NCBI GenBank assembly: GCA_021405325.1
Contig: QWII01000076.1
Coordinates: forward strand, 1-64,000
Reading direction: 5' to 3'
Source of the DNA: Caldilinea sp. CFX5
GTDB taxonomy: Bacteria; Chloroflexota; Anaerolineae; Caldilineales; Caldilineaceae
DNA length: 64,000 nucleotides
The translations under genes were made by a program, and so were the position numbers. Under the pieces are notes generated by a model, which was not told the DNA's origin, did not search any database, and saw only the letters and a program-made list of their open reading frames with translations. Below, piece by piece: positions 7,141-15,908 of this stretch (position 1 is its first letter; every line of letters starts with the position of its first letter).

Positions 7141-9066
7141 ATGCGTGTAATCGGCACCGCCGGCCATGTGGACCACGGCAAATCGACCCTGGTGCGCGCC
7201 TTATCCGGCATTGATCCTGATCGTTTACAAGAAGAAAAGAAGCGGGGCATGACCATCGATCTCGGCTTTGCCTGGATCGAGTTACCCATGCGTGGCGCCA
7301 ATGGCGCGACCGCCGCTGAACCGGTTGGTATCATTGACGTGCCGGGCCACATCGACTTTATCAAGAACATGCTGGCCGGCGTCGGCGGTATCGATGCCGC
7401 CATGTTGGTCATTGCCGCTGACGAAGGCGTCATGCCCCAAACGCGGGAACATCTGGCGATTCTCGATCTATTGGCCGTGCCGGCAGGTTTGGTCGCCCTG
7501 ACCAAAATAGATCTCATTGACGACCCCGAATGGCTGGAATTGGTGCAACTGGACATTGCCGAACTGTTGCAGCAGACCCATCTCGCCGACGCGCCGATTG
7601 TTCCCGTCAGCGCTGCCACCGGCAAAGGGTTGATCGACCTGCGCAGCACCCTGGCCCGTATCCTCGGTCAATTGGCGCCGCGGCGCAACCGGGCGCGCCC
7701 GCGCCTGCCGGTTGATCGCGTCTTCAGCCTAAGCGGCTTTGGCACGGTGGCGACGGGAACATTGAGCGATGGTCACTTTGCTGTTGGCGACACCGTGGAA
7801 ATTTTGCCCACCGGCCACCAGGCGCGCATCCGCGGCTTGCAAACCCATAAGCAACAACTGGAACAGAGCCAGCCCGGCAGCCGGCTGGCGATCAACCTCA
7901 GTGGTGTGGACACTGATCAGGTGCGGCGTGGCGATGTCATCGCCAAACCAGGGACGCTGCAGACCACCATGCTCATTGATGTGCAATTCCGTCTCTTGGC
8001 GGATGCCAGGCCACTGGTGCATAATCAAACTGTCGATTTCTTTAGCGGCGCTTCGGAAATTCCGGCTATTGTGCGGCTGTTGGGGGTAGAAACGTTGGAG
8101 CCGGGGCAGACCGGCTGGCTACAGTTGCGGTTGGAACGCCCCGCCGTTGTCGTCTCCGGCGACCGCTATATTTTACGGCAACCTTCGCCCAGCGCCACCT
8201 TGGGGGGCGGCATTGTCCTCAGCCCCCATCCACGGCGGCGTTGGCGGCGCTTTGATCCGGCCATCCTCGCCCGCTTACAAACGCTGGCCAAAGGCTCGCC
8301 CGATGAAATTCTGCTCCAGACGCTCAGCCGTCATCCTTTCCTTACGGCTAAAGCCTTGTTGGCGCAGAGTGAGTTAGATCTAACCGTGGCGCAGGATGCT
8401 TTAGACGAATTGCTGCGTAGTGGCGCAGTGACCCAGTTAGCCCAAGGCGCAGAACCGGCCCTGGTAACAATTGATAGATGGGAGCAGGTTCAACAACAGG
8501 TGCGCGACCTGCTCGACCGTTTCCACCAACAGATGCCCCTCCGCCGCGGCATGGCGCGGGGCGAATTGCGCAGCCGTTTACAAAGTGCGCTACCCGGCAG
8601 CGATCTCCCGCTGCGTCTGTTCAATGCGATTGTGGAACGGATGCAACAAGCAGGCCAAGTGGCCGGCGATGACAGCTTGCTCTGGCGCGCCGGTTTTAGC
8701 GTTCAATTTACCCTGCACCAGCAACAGTTGGTGGACTATGTCCTGGCCGCCTTTGCCGCCGCTCCCTACAGCCCGCCTAATGAAGCCGATGTGTTGCGCC
8801 AGTTGGGAAATGAGAATGAACTCCTAGAAGCCTTGTTGGAGCAAGGGTTGCTGGTGCGCATCAGCGGTAACGTTCTCTTCCGTCGTGATGACTTCACCGC
8901 TATGGTCGAACGTGTACGCACGACCACCCAACAACAAGGCTCGATTACCCTGGCCCAGGTGCGTGACCTCTTCGACACCAGCCGCAAATATGCCCAAGCC
9001 ATTTTGGAAGAGATGGACGCTCGCCGGATTACCAAGCGGGAAGGGGATGTGCGGGTGCTGCGGTAG
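7141..9066 (+). CDS. selB: Selenocysteine-specific elongation factor SelB
   Basis: The 641-residue product has the translational GTPase signature of SelB: G1 'GHVDHGKST', the switch 'EKKRGMTIDLGFAW' that separates SelB from EF-Tu, G3 'DVPGH' and G4 'TKID'. After the two beta-barrel domains (from about residue 180) comes a C-terminal region of winged-helix repeats ending in 'RKYAQAILEEMDARRITKR', which in known SelB binds the SECIS hairpin. It brings Sec-tRNA to UGA codons. The start at 7141 is directly followed by 'RVIGTAGHVDHGK', so no N-terminal sequence is missing. No selA, selD, selC or recoded selenoprotein gene is visible in this window. Confidence 0.95.
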   Translation: MRVIGTAGHVDHGKSTLVRALSGIDPDRLQEEKKRGMTIDLGFAWIELPMRGANGATAAEPVGIIDVPGHIDFIKNMLAGVGGIDAAMLVIAADEGVMPQTREHLAILDLLAVPAGLVALTKIDLIDDPEWLELVQLDIAELLQQTHLADAPIVPVSAATGKGLIDLRSTLARILGQLAPRRNRARPRLPVDRVFSLSGFGTVATGTLSDGHFAVGDTVEILPTGHQARIRGLQTHKQQLEQSQPGSRLAINLSGVDTDQVRRGDVIAKPGTLQTTMLIDVQFRLLADARPLVHNQTVDFFSGASEIPAIVRLLGVETLEPGQTGWLQLRLERPAVVVSGDRYILRQPSPSATLGGGIVLSPHPRRRWRRFDPAILARLQTLAKGSPDEILLQTLSRHPFLTAKALLAQSELDLTVAQDALDELLRSGAVTQLAQGAEPALVTIDRWEQVQQQVRDLLDRFHQQMPLRRGMARGELRSRLQSALPGSDLPLRLFNAIVERMQQAGQVAGDDSLLWRAGFSVQFTLHQQQLVDYVLAAFAAAPYSPPNEADVLRQLGNENELLEALLEQGLLVRISGNVLFRRDDFTAMVERVRTTTQQQGSITLAQVRDLFDTSRKYAQAILEEMDARRITKREGDVRVLR

Positions 9067-9070
9067 CCAT

Positions 9071-9158
9071 GACAGGGTGACAAGGTGACAGGGTGACAGG
9101 GTGACAGGGTGACAGGGTGACAGGGTGACAGGGTGACAGGGTGACAGGGTGACATAGT
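9071..9158. repeat. Octamer minisatellite (GACAGGGT)n
   Basis: Ten tandem copies of GACAGGGT (the second is GACAAGGT) plus one degenerate copy start 4 bases after the selB stop. Inverted copies (CACCTTGTCACCCTGTCACC) lie at about 9229-9250 before the citrate synthase stop, so the whole 9071-9254 segment can fold into a long hairpin between convergent genes. Confidence 0.9.
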
Positions 9159-9256
9159 CGTGTAGCTTCTCTTGTCACCGCTTTATCTTGACTTTGGCCT
9201 GAGCTTTCAGCCGAACCATCACCCCTTCACCTTGTCACCCTGTCACCTTGTCATGA

Positions 9257-10546
9257 TTATCCGCGCTGCCCCAACGGCACATAATCCCGCGTTTGGTGGC
9301 CGAGATAGATCTGGCGCGGGCGGGCGATGCGTTGTTCGGGGTCTTGCACCAGTTCATTCCATTGGGCCAGCCAGCCGGGAGCGCGACCGAGGGCAAAGAG
9401 GACCGTGAACATATCAGGCGGGAAGCCCATCGCTTGATAGATAATGCCGCTGTAAAAGTCCACGTTGGGGTAGAGGTTGCGCTTGATAAAGTATTCGTCG
9501 CTCAACGCCACTTTTTCCAATTCGAGCGCGATATCAAGGAGCGGATTACTGCCGGTTACTTCAAAAACCTCGTCGGCCAGTTGCTTGATAATCTTGGCGC
9601 GCGGGTCATAGCTCTTGTAGACGCGATGACCAAAGCCCATCAGCCGGAATTCGCCCTTCTTCACCCGATCGACATAGGTCGGCACCTGTTGGGCGTCACC
9701 GATCTCCTGCAGCATTTTGATGACCGCTTCGTTGGCGCCGCCGTGGCGTGGGCCAAAGAGCGCCGCCGTGGCGCCGGCCATCGCACTATAAGGATCAGCA
9801 TTGGCCGATCCAATGCCGCGCATGACCGAGGTGGAGCAATTTTGCTCATGATCGGCGTGCAGGATAAAGAGAACGTCGAGCGCTCTGGCGAGAACCGGGT
9901 TCACCTCATAGTTGCTCTGATTCATATAGTCGAGCATATAGAGGAAGTTGGCCGTGTACCCCAAGTCACTATTGGGATAGTTATACGGGCGACCGATGCG
10001 GTGGCGGTAGGCGAAGGCGGCGACGGTGGGTAATTTGCCCAGAATGCGCAAAATCTGCTTGTCGCGTGTCGCCTGGTCTTCCACATTCTTGGCCTCTTTG
10101 TGCAAGGTGGACATAAAGGCCAGACCACTGATAAGCATCCCCATGGGATGGGCGTCATAACGGAACGATTTCATCAAATCGGTCAGGTTTTCGTGGACAA
10201 AAGTATGATGACAGATTTTGTATTCCCACGCCTTGGCTGTGGCCTGGTCCGGCAATTCGCCGTAGATGAGCAGGTAAGCAACCTCCAAAAAGTTGCTCTG
10301 TTCGGCCAACTGCTCAATGGGGTAGCCGCGATATTCGAGGATGCCTTTGTCGCCATCGATATAGGTAATGCTACTCTTGCAGGCGGCGGTGTTGCCATAG
10401 CCGGGATCATAGACCATCATGCCAAAGTCGTCGGCATTGACCTTGATCTGGCGCAGCGCTAGGGCATTGATCGTCTCATTTTCAATCGGCACTTCATAGC
10501 TTTTGCCGGTGCGGTTATCGGTAATCGTTAACGTGTTACCGCTCAT
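9257..10546 (-). CDS. gltA: Citrate synthase
   Basis: The 429-residue enzyme condenses acetyl-CoA with oxaloacetate at the entry of the TCA cycle. It has the longer N-terminal domain of the GltA type ('GILEYRGYPIEQLAE'), the active-site His segment 'GPRHGGANEAVIKML', the second His in 'MGFGHRVYKSYDPR' and the catalytic Asp in 'NVDFYSGIIYQ'. Near-complete length and intact catalytic residues argue for a working enzyme. The ATG at 10546 is preceded by an AAGGAGC ribosome site. It is convergent with selB across the octamer repeat and separated from hflX by a strong terminator. Confidence 0.95.
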   Translation of the reverse strand: MSGNTLTITDNRTGKSYEVPIENETINALALRQIKVNADDFGMMVYDPGYGNTAACKSSITYIDGDKGILEYRGYPIEQLAEQSNFLEVAYLLIYGELPDQATAKAWEYKICHHTFVHENLTDLMKSFRYDAHPMGMLISGLAFMSTLHKEAKNVEDQATRDKQILRILGKLPTVAAFAYRHRIGRPYNYPNSDLGYTANFLYMLDYMNQSNYEVNPVLARALDVLFILHADHEQNCSTSVMRGIGSANADPYSAMAGATAALFGPRHGGANEAVIKMLQEIGDAQQVPTYVDRVKKGEFRLMGFGHRVYKSYDPRAKIIKQLADEVFEVTGSNPLLDIALELEKVALSDEYFIKRNLYPNVDFYSGIIYQAMGFPPDMFTVLFALGRAPGWLAQWNELVQDPEQRIARPRQIYLGHQTRDYVPLGQRG

Positions 10547-10614
10547 GAATTAAAGCTCCTTCATTGTGGCGCGGACGCGTACTATGTCCAGGCCAGGTAT
10601 CAATTTCATTTCTA

Positions 10615-10657
10615 AAAGCCCTGCCACTGCACCCAACCGGTGCAGTGGCAGGGCTTT
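10615..10657 (-). terminator. Perfect 19-bp hairpin terminator after hflX
   Basis: Arms at 10615-10633 and 10639-10657 are perfectly complementary with a 5-base loop, ending in GGGCTTT. It begins 4 bases after the hflX stop on the minus strand. Confidence 0.85.
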
Positions 10658-10660
10658 ACT

Positions 10661-12097
10661 TTAATGTTGTGTCCAGTAATTCGCGTAGCGCCCTGCCAAG
10701 TTGGCCGGCATCCGCCCGATGAGATGGGTGCCGTCGGCGGTATGCTCTTCTTGTTCAACAAAGCCATGTTCATGGAAGAAGGAGACCAACTCGCCATGTT
10801 TGTAGGGGATCAAAACATCGACCGGCGCCATCTGGTTATAGAGGACATGGTCAATTTTTGTGCGCAGATCGTCTAACCCTTCACCAGTTAGCGCGCTGAC
10901 GACGACCGCGTTAGGGTAAGCGGCCAGCGCTTCTTTGACCCGTGCTTGTTGCTCCGCATCGGTCAGATCCACCCGATCCGCTTTGTTGAGTGCCGTGATC
11001 ACCAACTTGTCACCCGCGTCCAGTTCTTCCAACACCTCTTCCACGGCGCCCACCTGTTCATCCATATTGGGGTGCGAGAGATCGACGACATGGAGCAGCA
11101 GATTGGCTTCCGTCACCTCTTCTAGCGTGGCGCGGAAAGAAGCGACCAACATCGTCGGCAGCTTTTGGATAAAACCGACCGTATCGGTCAGCAAAATGTT
11201 TTGGCCGCTGGGCAATTCGGTGCGGCGCGTCGTCGGGTCGAGGGTGGCGAAAAGCTGGTCAGCCGACAGGACATCGGCGTTGCTCAGGGTATTGAGCAGG
11301 GTGCTTTTGCCGGCGTTCGTATAGCCAACCAGGGCGACGACCGGCGACCCGGAGGCGCGGCGCTGTTGCCGGTGCAGGTTACGTTGTTGGCGAATCTCTT
11401 CCAACTGCCGTTTCAAAAAGGCGATGCGCCGGCTGATCTCGCGGCGGTCCACTTCCAACTGTGTTTCACCAGGCCCACGGACACCTACGCCACCACTGGC
11501 GCCACCGGCGCGACCACCGCTCTGCCGCGCTAAGTGTGTCCAGGCGCGGGTCAGGCGGGGCAAGCGGTATTCATATTGCGCCAACTCAACCTGAACCGCG
11601 CCTTCGCGCGTGCGGGCATGACGGGCAAAGATGTCGAGAATCAACGCCGTGCGGTCGATCACCTTGACGTTCTCGCCCAACACCTTCTCCAGGTCACGCT
11701 GTTGGCGGGGGGATAGCTCCTCGTCAAAGATCACCACGTTGGCGCCGGCTTCTAAGACATAGCCATGCAGCTCTTCCAGCTTACCGGAGCCGATAAAGGT
11801 GGCGGGGTTGGGCGTCTCCATGCGCTGGGTGACTTTGCCGATGACGGTGACGCCGGCCGTCTTGGCCAGCAACCCTAATTCGGCCAGTGAATCTTCCAGG
11901 CTGAGTAAACTAGGGTAGCCCGACAGTTCGACGCCGACCAGAATGGCGCGTTCCTCCGGCGGCTGCGTTGCCATTAGGCCATCCTGGTCACGGTGTAGGG
12001 CGCGGCGCCGACCCTGTTCACCATCTTGACCGGCCGGCTGCAGATCATTGGCGGAATAGACGTTGGTTCTGGCTTGAAAGGATTCTGGATTGGACAT
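10661..12097 (-). CDS. hflX: Ribosome-associated GTPase HflX
   Basis: A 478-residue GTPase. The N-terminal HflX domain includes 'PATFIGSGKLEEL' and 'VIFDEELSPRQQRDLE', and the linker has the Gly-rich 'GGRAGGASGGVGVRGPGE' characteristic of HflX. The G domain shows 'GYTNAGKST', 'DTVGFI' and 'NKAD'. HflX binds the 50S subunit and splits stalled ribosomes under stress. The first 45 or so residues are Gln/Arg-rich and outside the family core; an internal Met at 'MATQPPEERAILVGVE' is a plausible alternative start. It diverges from kbl across 356 bases. Confidence 0.93.
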   Translation of the reverse strand: MSNPESFQARTNVYSANDLQPAGQDGEQGRRRALHRDQDGLMATQPPEERAILVGVELSGYPSLLSLEDSLAELGLLAKTAGVTVIGKVTQRMETPNPATFIGSGKLEELHGYVLEAGANVVIFDEELSPRQQRDLEKVLGENVKVIDRTALILDIFARHARTREGAVQVELAQYEYRLPRLTRAWTHLARQSGGRAGGASGGVGVRGPGETQLEVDRREISRRIAFLKRQLEEIRQQRNLHRQQRRASGSPVVALVGYTNAGKSTLLNTLSNADVLSADQLFATLDPTTRRTELPSGQNILLTDTVGFIQKLPTMLVASFRATLEEVTEANLLLHVVDLSHPNMDEQVGAVEEVLEELDAGDKLVITALNKADRVDLTDAEQQARVKEALAAYPNAVVVSALTGEGLDDLRTKIDHVLYNQMAPVDVLIPYKHGELVSFFHEHGFVEQEEHTADGTHLIGRMPANLAGRYANYWTQH

Positions 12098-12343
12098 ATT
12101 TGGTTCTGCTCTGCCTACTTTCTGGTTTCGTGACTTCGGCGTGAGCGCTCAGTCGAACGACTCGTGATTCGTGGTTCCGCCGTGAGATGGCTTGAACGCT
12201 GTATAAAAATACAAAGCTTGCTTGATGAGCGCTAAATCACAAATCACGATAACAAGCGAGCGCCTTTGGTGGGGAACTCACAAACAATTTTGTTCTATTG
12301 TACACGATATTCTTAATCTTGTACATCCCAGTTACAACCAATG

Positions 12344-12352
12344 TGATACAAT
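12344..12352 (+). promoter_or_regulatory. Extended -10 promoter of kbl
   Basis: TG-A-TACAAT with no convincing -35; about 100 bases upstream of the kbl start codon. Confidence 0.45.
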
Positions 12353-12377
12353 GGTGGGAGTGGCAGGGTAGCAGGTC

Positions 12378-12430
12378 GCAGGTGGCAAGTAGCAAGCGGC
12401 TGGCGATCATACCTGCTACTTGCCACCTGC
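12378..12430 (+). repeat. Leader inverted repeat upstream of kbl
   Basis: Perfect 17-bp arms (12378-12394 and 12414-12430) with a 19-base loop sit 11 bases ahead of the AAGGAGGAAG ribosome site. The left flank is repetitive (GCAGGTNGC units), as in other intergenic hairpins here. An mRNA structure this close to the ribosome site could affect kbl translation, but that is inference. Confidence 0.6.
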
Positions 12431-12453
12431 ATACTTGTACAAGGAGGAAGAAG

Positions 12454-13635
12454 ATGTCCGATTTATTAAGTTGGATCGATGAAGAACGGGAACAGTTGGC
12501 GCAGGCCGGTCTGTTGTTTACCATTCGCACCATTGAATCGGCGATGGATGGTTGGGTGACAATTGAGGGGCGCCGATTACTTAACTTTTGCGCCAATAAC
12601 TATTTGGGGTTGGCTAATCATCCACGTTTGCGGGAAGCGGCCAAGGCGGCGATTGACCAATACGGCATCGGGCCGAGCGCCGTGCGTGTGATTGCCGGCA
12701 CCACATCCTTACATCTTGAATTGGAAGAGCGGCTGGCGGCCTTCAAACAGGCGGAAGCGTGCATTACCTTCCAGAGCGGTTTTATGGCGAATGTCGCCGT
12801 TGTGCCGGCGCTGGTGGGTAAAGACGATGTGATCTTCTCCGATGAACTGAATCATGCCAGTATCATTGACGCCTGCCGTTTGAGTCGCGCCGAGGTGGTA
12901 CGATATGCCCACAACGATATTGATGACCTGCGCCGCAAGATTGCTGAAACCAAGCAATTCAGACGTCGGCTCATTATTACCGATGGCGTCTTTAGCATGG
13001 ATGGCGATATTGCGCCGCTGCCCGCGATTGTTGCTGTGGCTGAAGAACATAATATTCTGGTCATGGTCGATGATGCCCACGGCGAGGGGGTGCTGGGCAA
13101 AGGCGGGCGCGGCATTGTCGATCACTTTGATCTACATGGCCGCGTTCATGTCGAGGTGGGCACGCTGAGTAAGGCGTTTGGCGTGGTCGGTGGTCTGGTG
13201 GCGGGCAACCGACGGATTGTCGAGTGGCTACGACAGCGGGCGCGCCCCTTCCTCTTCTCCAGCGCCATGACTATTCCCGATGTCGCCGCCTGTATTGAGG
13301 CAACCAAAGTGCTGGCCGAATCGACCGAACTGGTGGATCGCCTCTGGCAAAATGCCCGGGTGATGCAGGGCGCCCTCCGCCAAATGGGCTTTGACATTGG
13401 CCACAGTCAGACGCCCATCACCCCAATTCTGTTGGGTGAAGCGCCCTTGGCGCAACAATTCAGCCGTCGCCTCTTTGCGGAAGGCATCTTTGCCATCGCC
13501 ATCGGCTTCCCCGCCGTGCCCATGGGCAAAGCGCGCATTCGCGTCATGAACTCCGCTGCGCATAGCCAAAGCGATCTGGAACAAGCGCTGGCGATCTTTG
13601 AACGAGTAGGGCGAGAGTTGAAGGTAATTGGATGA
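12454..13635 (+). CDS. kbl: Glycine C-acetyltransferase (2-amino-3-ketobutyrate CoA ligase)
   Basis: The 393-residue PLP enzyme splits 2-amino-3-oxobutyrate with CoA into glycine and acetyl-CoA. It shows 'CANNYLGLANHPRL', 'GIGPSAVRVIAGTTSLHLELE', 'DDAHGEGVLG' and the PLP lysine in 'GTLSKAFGVVGG', all typical of KBL rather than of 8-amino-7-oxononanoate synthase, although the two families are close. The ATG at 12454 was chosen over upstream in-frame codons because AAGGAGGAAG precedes it and family similarity begins there. The next gene, threonine dehydrogenase, makes its substrate. Confidence 0.93.
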   Translation: MSDLLSWIDEEREQLAQAGLLFTIRTIESAMDGWVTIEGRRLLNFCANNYLGLANHPRLREAAKAAIDQYGIGPSAVRVIAGTTSLHLELEERLAAFKQAEACITFQSGFMANVAVVPALVGKDDVIFSDELNHASIIDACRLSRAEVVRYAHNDIDDLRRKIAETKQFRRRLIITDGVFSMDGDIAPLPAIVAVAEEHNILVMVDDAHGEGVLGKGGRGIVDHFDLHGRVHVEVGTLSKAFGVVGGLVAGNRRIVEWLRQRARPFLFSSAMTIPDVAACIEATKVLAESTELVDRLWQNARVMQGALRQMGFDIGHSQTPITPILLGEAPLAQQFSRRLFAEGIFAIAIGFPAVPMGKARIRVMNSAAHSQSDLEQALAIFERVGRELKVIG

Positions 13636-13637
13636 TT

Positions 13638-13696
13638 AGGTGACTGGGTCATTGGGTGATTGAGCTTGTCGAAATCACCCAATGACCCAGTCACCT
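13638..13696 (+). repeat. Intergenic hairpin with conserved 11-nt loop (copy 1)
   Basis: Perfect 24-bp arms (13638-13661, 13673-13696) enclose the loop GAGCTTGTCGA. Arms differ in sequence from the other copies at 52344 and 55616, but the loop matches except for one base. Confidence 0.9.
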
Positions 13697-13713
13697 GACT
13701 CTGGAGAACTATC

Positions 13714-14724
13714 ATGCGTAAAAAGGTCATTTTCATCACCGGCGCTAGTGGGGAAGTGGGTCATGCCCTGGTCGAGCGGTTGGCGGCGCAGGGGGAAAGC
13801 CAGCTCTTGACCATGGATCTGCACCCGCTGCCGGCTGACATTCGCCCATTGACCACCCACATTGAGGGTGATCTGCTCAATGAGCGGTTGCTGGCGCGGC
13901 TGGTGAGCGAATATGAGATCGATGTCATTTATCACCTGGCCGCGCTCCTTTCGACACGCAGCGAGGTCACGCCGGAGGAGGCGCACCAGGTCAACGTCGA
14001 GGCGACGCTGGCGCTGCTCAAACTGGCCGCCGAGGAGAGTCAATGGCGCGGGCGGGCGGTGCAATTTATCTTTCCCAGTTCGATTGCTATCTATGGGATG
14101 CCCGACCGGGAGAGCAAGGCGTTATACACCCGTGTGCGTGAATGGGAATGGAATCAGCCGCGCACCATGTATGGCTGTAACAAGCTCTATTGTGAAATGT
14201 TGGGCAGCTACTTTTGCCGCCACTATCGTCAACTGGCTGCCGAACAGCCGCCAACGCTCGATTTTCGCTGTGTGCGCTTTCCCGGCCTGATCAGCGCTTT
14301 TACGCTGCCCTCCGGCGGCACCAGCGACTTTGGGCCGGAAATGGTTCACGCTGCCGCCAAAGGGAAGCCCTACGTCTGTTTTGTCCCCGAAGATGCGCGC
14401 ATTCCCTTTATGGCCATGCCCGATGCGGTCGATGCGCTGTTGACGTTGGCGCAAATGCCCCGTTCCAGCCTCAGCCGTCTGGTCTATAATGTCACCAGCT
14501 TCTCGCTCTCTGCCGGCGAAATTCGCGAGCGTGTGCTGCACGCCTTCCCCGCCGCGCAGATCACCTTCGCCCCGGATGTCAAGCGCAGCGCCATCATCGA
14601 TAGCTGGCCGGCGGATCTGGATGACAGCATGGCCCAACGGGACTGGGGGTGGCGCCCCCAATATGATGTACAGCGGGCCTTTGACGAATATTTGATCCCA
14701 AATATTGCCGCGTTGTATCAGTAA
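13714..14724 (+). CDS. tdh: L-threonine 3-dehydrogenase, SDR/epimerase type
   Basis: A 336-residue extended SDR. It has the NAD site 'ITGASGEVGHALVE', the active-site Tyr/Lys pair in 'YGCNK', and family-specific segments 'RFPGLISAF' and 'FMAMPDAVDALL' that mark the epimerase-like threonine dehydrogenases. It oxidises threonine to 2-amino-3-oxobutyrate, which kbl cleaves, so the pair forms a complete threonine-to-glycine route. A GGAG box lies 8 bases before the ATG. Between the two genes sits the hairpin at 13638-13696, which could tune or limit read-through from kbl. Confidence 0.88.
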   Translation: MRKKVIFITGASGEVGHALVERLAAQGESQLLTMDLHPLPADIRPLTTHIEGDLLNERLLARLVSEYEIDVIYHLAALLSTRSEVTPEEAHQVNVEATLALLKLAAEESQWRGRAVQFIFPSSIAIYGMPDRESKALYTRVREWEWNQPRTMYGCNKLYCEMLGSYFCRHYRQLAAEQPPTLDFRCVRFPGLISAFTLPSGGTSDFGPEMVHAAAKGKPYVCFVPEDARIPFMAMPDAVDALLTLAQMPRSSLSRLVYNVTSFSLSAGEIRERVLHAFPAAQITFAPDVKRSAIIDSWPADLDDSMAQRDWGWRPQYDVQRAFDEYLIPNIAALYQ

Positions 14725-14769
14725 TAAAATTACAAACAAACAGACAGCCAGCAGTAGTGGAGCGCTTTT

Positions 14770-15606
14770 GTGAAGCCATTTTTGAAGTGGGCGGGTGGGA
14801 AGTTGCGGATTGTTGACCGGATCAAAGCATTGTTGCCGCCGGGCCAACGCCTATTGGAACCCTTTGTCGGTTCCGGCGCCCTGTTTTTGAATACCGACTA
14901 TGCTGCGTATCTGCTGGCCGACGCCAACGCCGATCTGATTAACTTGTACCAGCAACTACAGCAAGGTGGTCAACCGTTTATCGACCACTGCGCCACGCTC
15001 TTTACAGCGGCTAACAATGACGAGACAACTTTCTATCGGTTGCGGCGTCAGTTCAACCAAACGGCGGATCCCCTTGCGAAAGCGGCTCTCTTTGTCTATC
15101 TGAACAAACACTGCTACAACGGTCTCTGCCGCTACAATGCCCGCGGCGAGTTCAATGTCCCTTTTGGGCGCTACAAACAGCCCTATTTCCCGGCGGCGGA
15201 AATGGCGGCTTTTCAACAAAAGGCGCAGTCAGCAACCTTTCAGGTGCAAGATTTTGTTACAACAATGGATCAGGCGCAAGCGGGCGATGTAGTCTATTGC
15301 GACCCGCCCTATGCGCCCCTCTCCGCCACCGCCAACTTCACCAGCTACAGTGCTAACGGCTTTGGCGAGAGCGAACAACAAACGCTGGCTGCCATGACGG
15401 ATTTGCTGCGGCAACGAGGGATCACCGTGATCATTTCCAACCACGACACCCCCTTTACACGCGCCCTCTATGCCACCGCCGACGAACATCACTATTTTGG
15501 CGTGCAGCGTCACATTAGCTGTGACGGCGCCAATCGCACCAAAGCGGACGAGGTGCTGGCAATCTATCGTGCGATTACTGTCGGCAACAGAAGCGGAAAC
15601 TGTTGA
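14770..15606 (+). CDS. dam: DNA adenine N6-methyltransferase (Dam/D12 class)
   Basis: The 278-residue protein starts at GTG with 'MKPFLKWAGGK', the N-terminal signature of D12-class adenine methylases. The SAM motif is 'LEPFVGSGALF' and the catalytic motif 'YCDPPYAPL'. The family methylates adenine, usually in GATC. 'HCYNGLCRYNARGEFNVPFG' is another family hallmark. No restriction endonuclease or specificity gene lies next to it, so it is probably an orphan methylase acting in gene regulation, repair or phage protection. The sequence after it turns AT-rich and non-coding. Confidence 0.93.
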   Translation: MKPFLKWAGGKLRIVDRIKALLPPGQRLLEPFVGSGALFLNTDYAAYLLADANADLINLYQQLQQGGQPFIDHCATLFTAANNDETTFYRLRRQFNQTADPLAKAALFVYLNKHCYNGLCRYNARGEFNVPFGRYKQPYFPAAEMAAFQQKAQSATFQVQDFVTTMDQAQAGDVVYCDPPYAPLSATANFTSYSANGFGESEQQTLAAMTDLLRQRGITVIISNHDTPFTRALYATADEHHYFGVQRHISCDGANRTKADEVLAIYRAITVGNRSGNC

Positions 15607-15662
15607 ACCTTACAATGTACCAGCCGTTTGTTTGGAAATTATAAGAAAGTCATAAGATTTAT

Positions 15663-15710
15663 CAGCTAAGTGTAAGCTATTTTCTACGCCTTTTGCTGTA
15701 TAATTCTTAG
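15663..15710 (+). repeat. Direct repeat copy A with TATAAT box
   Basis: It matches copy B (15861-15908) at roughly 80 percent of positions, sharing the run TATTTTCTACGCC and a -10-like box (TATAAT at 15699-15704). Confidence 0.7.
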
Positions 15711-15860
15711 CAGGATTTCGTATGATTGACGTAGCATTATACGTCTCACATACTACTGTGAATTCCACGGTAATCCAAGCAAAGCCACTAGCACCGCACA
15801 CACGACAACTACAAATCGTATAATGAACGTTAATTAATCGGAGAAGTACAGTTGCTTTGG

Positions 15861-15908
15861 CAGTTAACTGTAAGTTATTTTCTACGCCATTTGTAGTATG
15901 ATTGTAAG
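15861..15908 (+). repeat. Direct repeat copy B with TATGAT box
   Basis: Second copy, 198 bases downstream of copy A; TATGAT at 15897-15902 occupies the position of TATAAT in copy A. Confidence 0.7.

Larger units (their letters stand above)
12098..12453. other. Divergent hflX/kbl intergenic region
   Basis: No gene is seen. The segment contains an extended -10 box at 12344-12352 (TG-A-TACAAT) reading toward kbl and a 17-bp perfect inverted repeat at 12378-12394 / 12414-12430 in the predicted kbl leader. Confidence 0.6.

Noticed and set aside
8766..9155. Minus-strand frame encoding a repeated Ser-Pro-Cys-His-Pro-Val-Thr-Leu pattern
   Set aside because: It is translation of the octamer minisatellite and of antisense selB sequence, not a gene.
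9071..9254. Repeat array that might be taken for a CRISPR
   Set aside because: Units are 8 nt head-to-tail with no unique spacers, and no cas genes are near.
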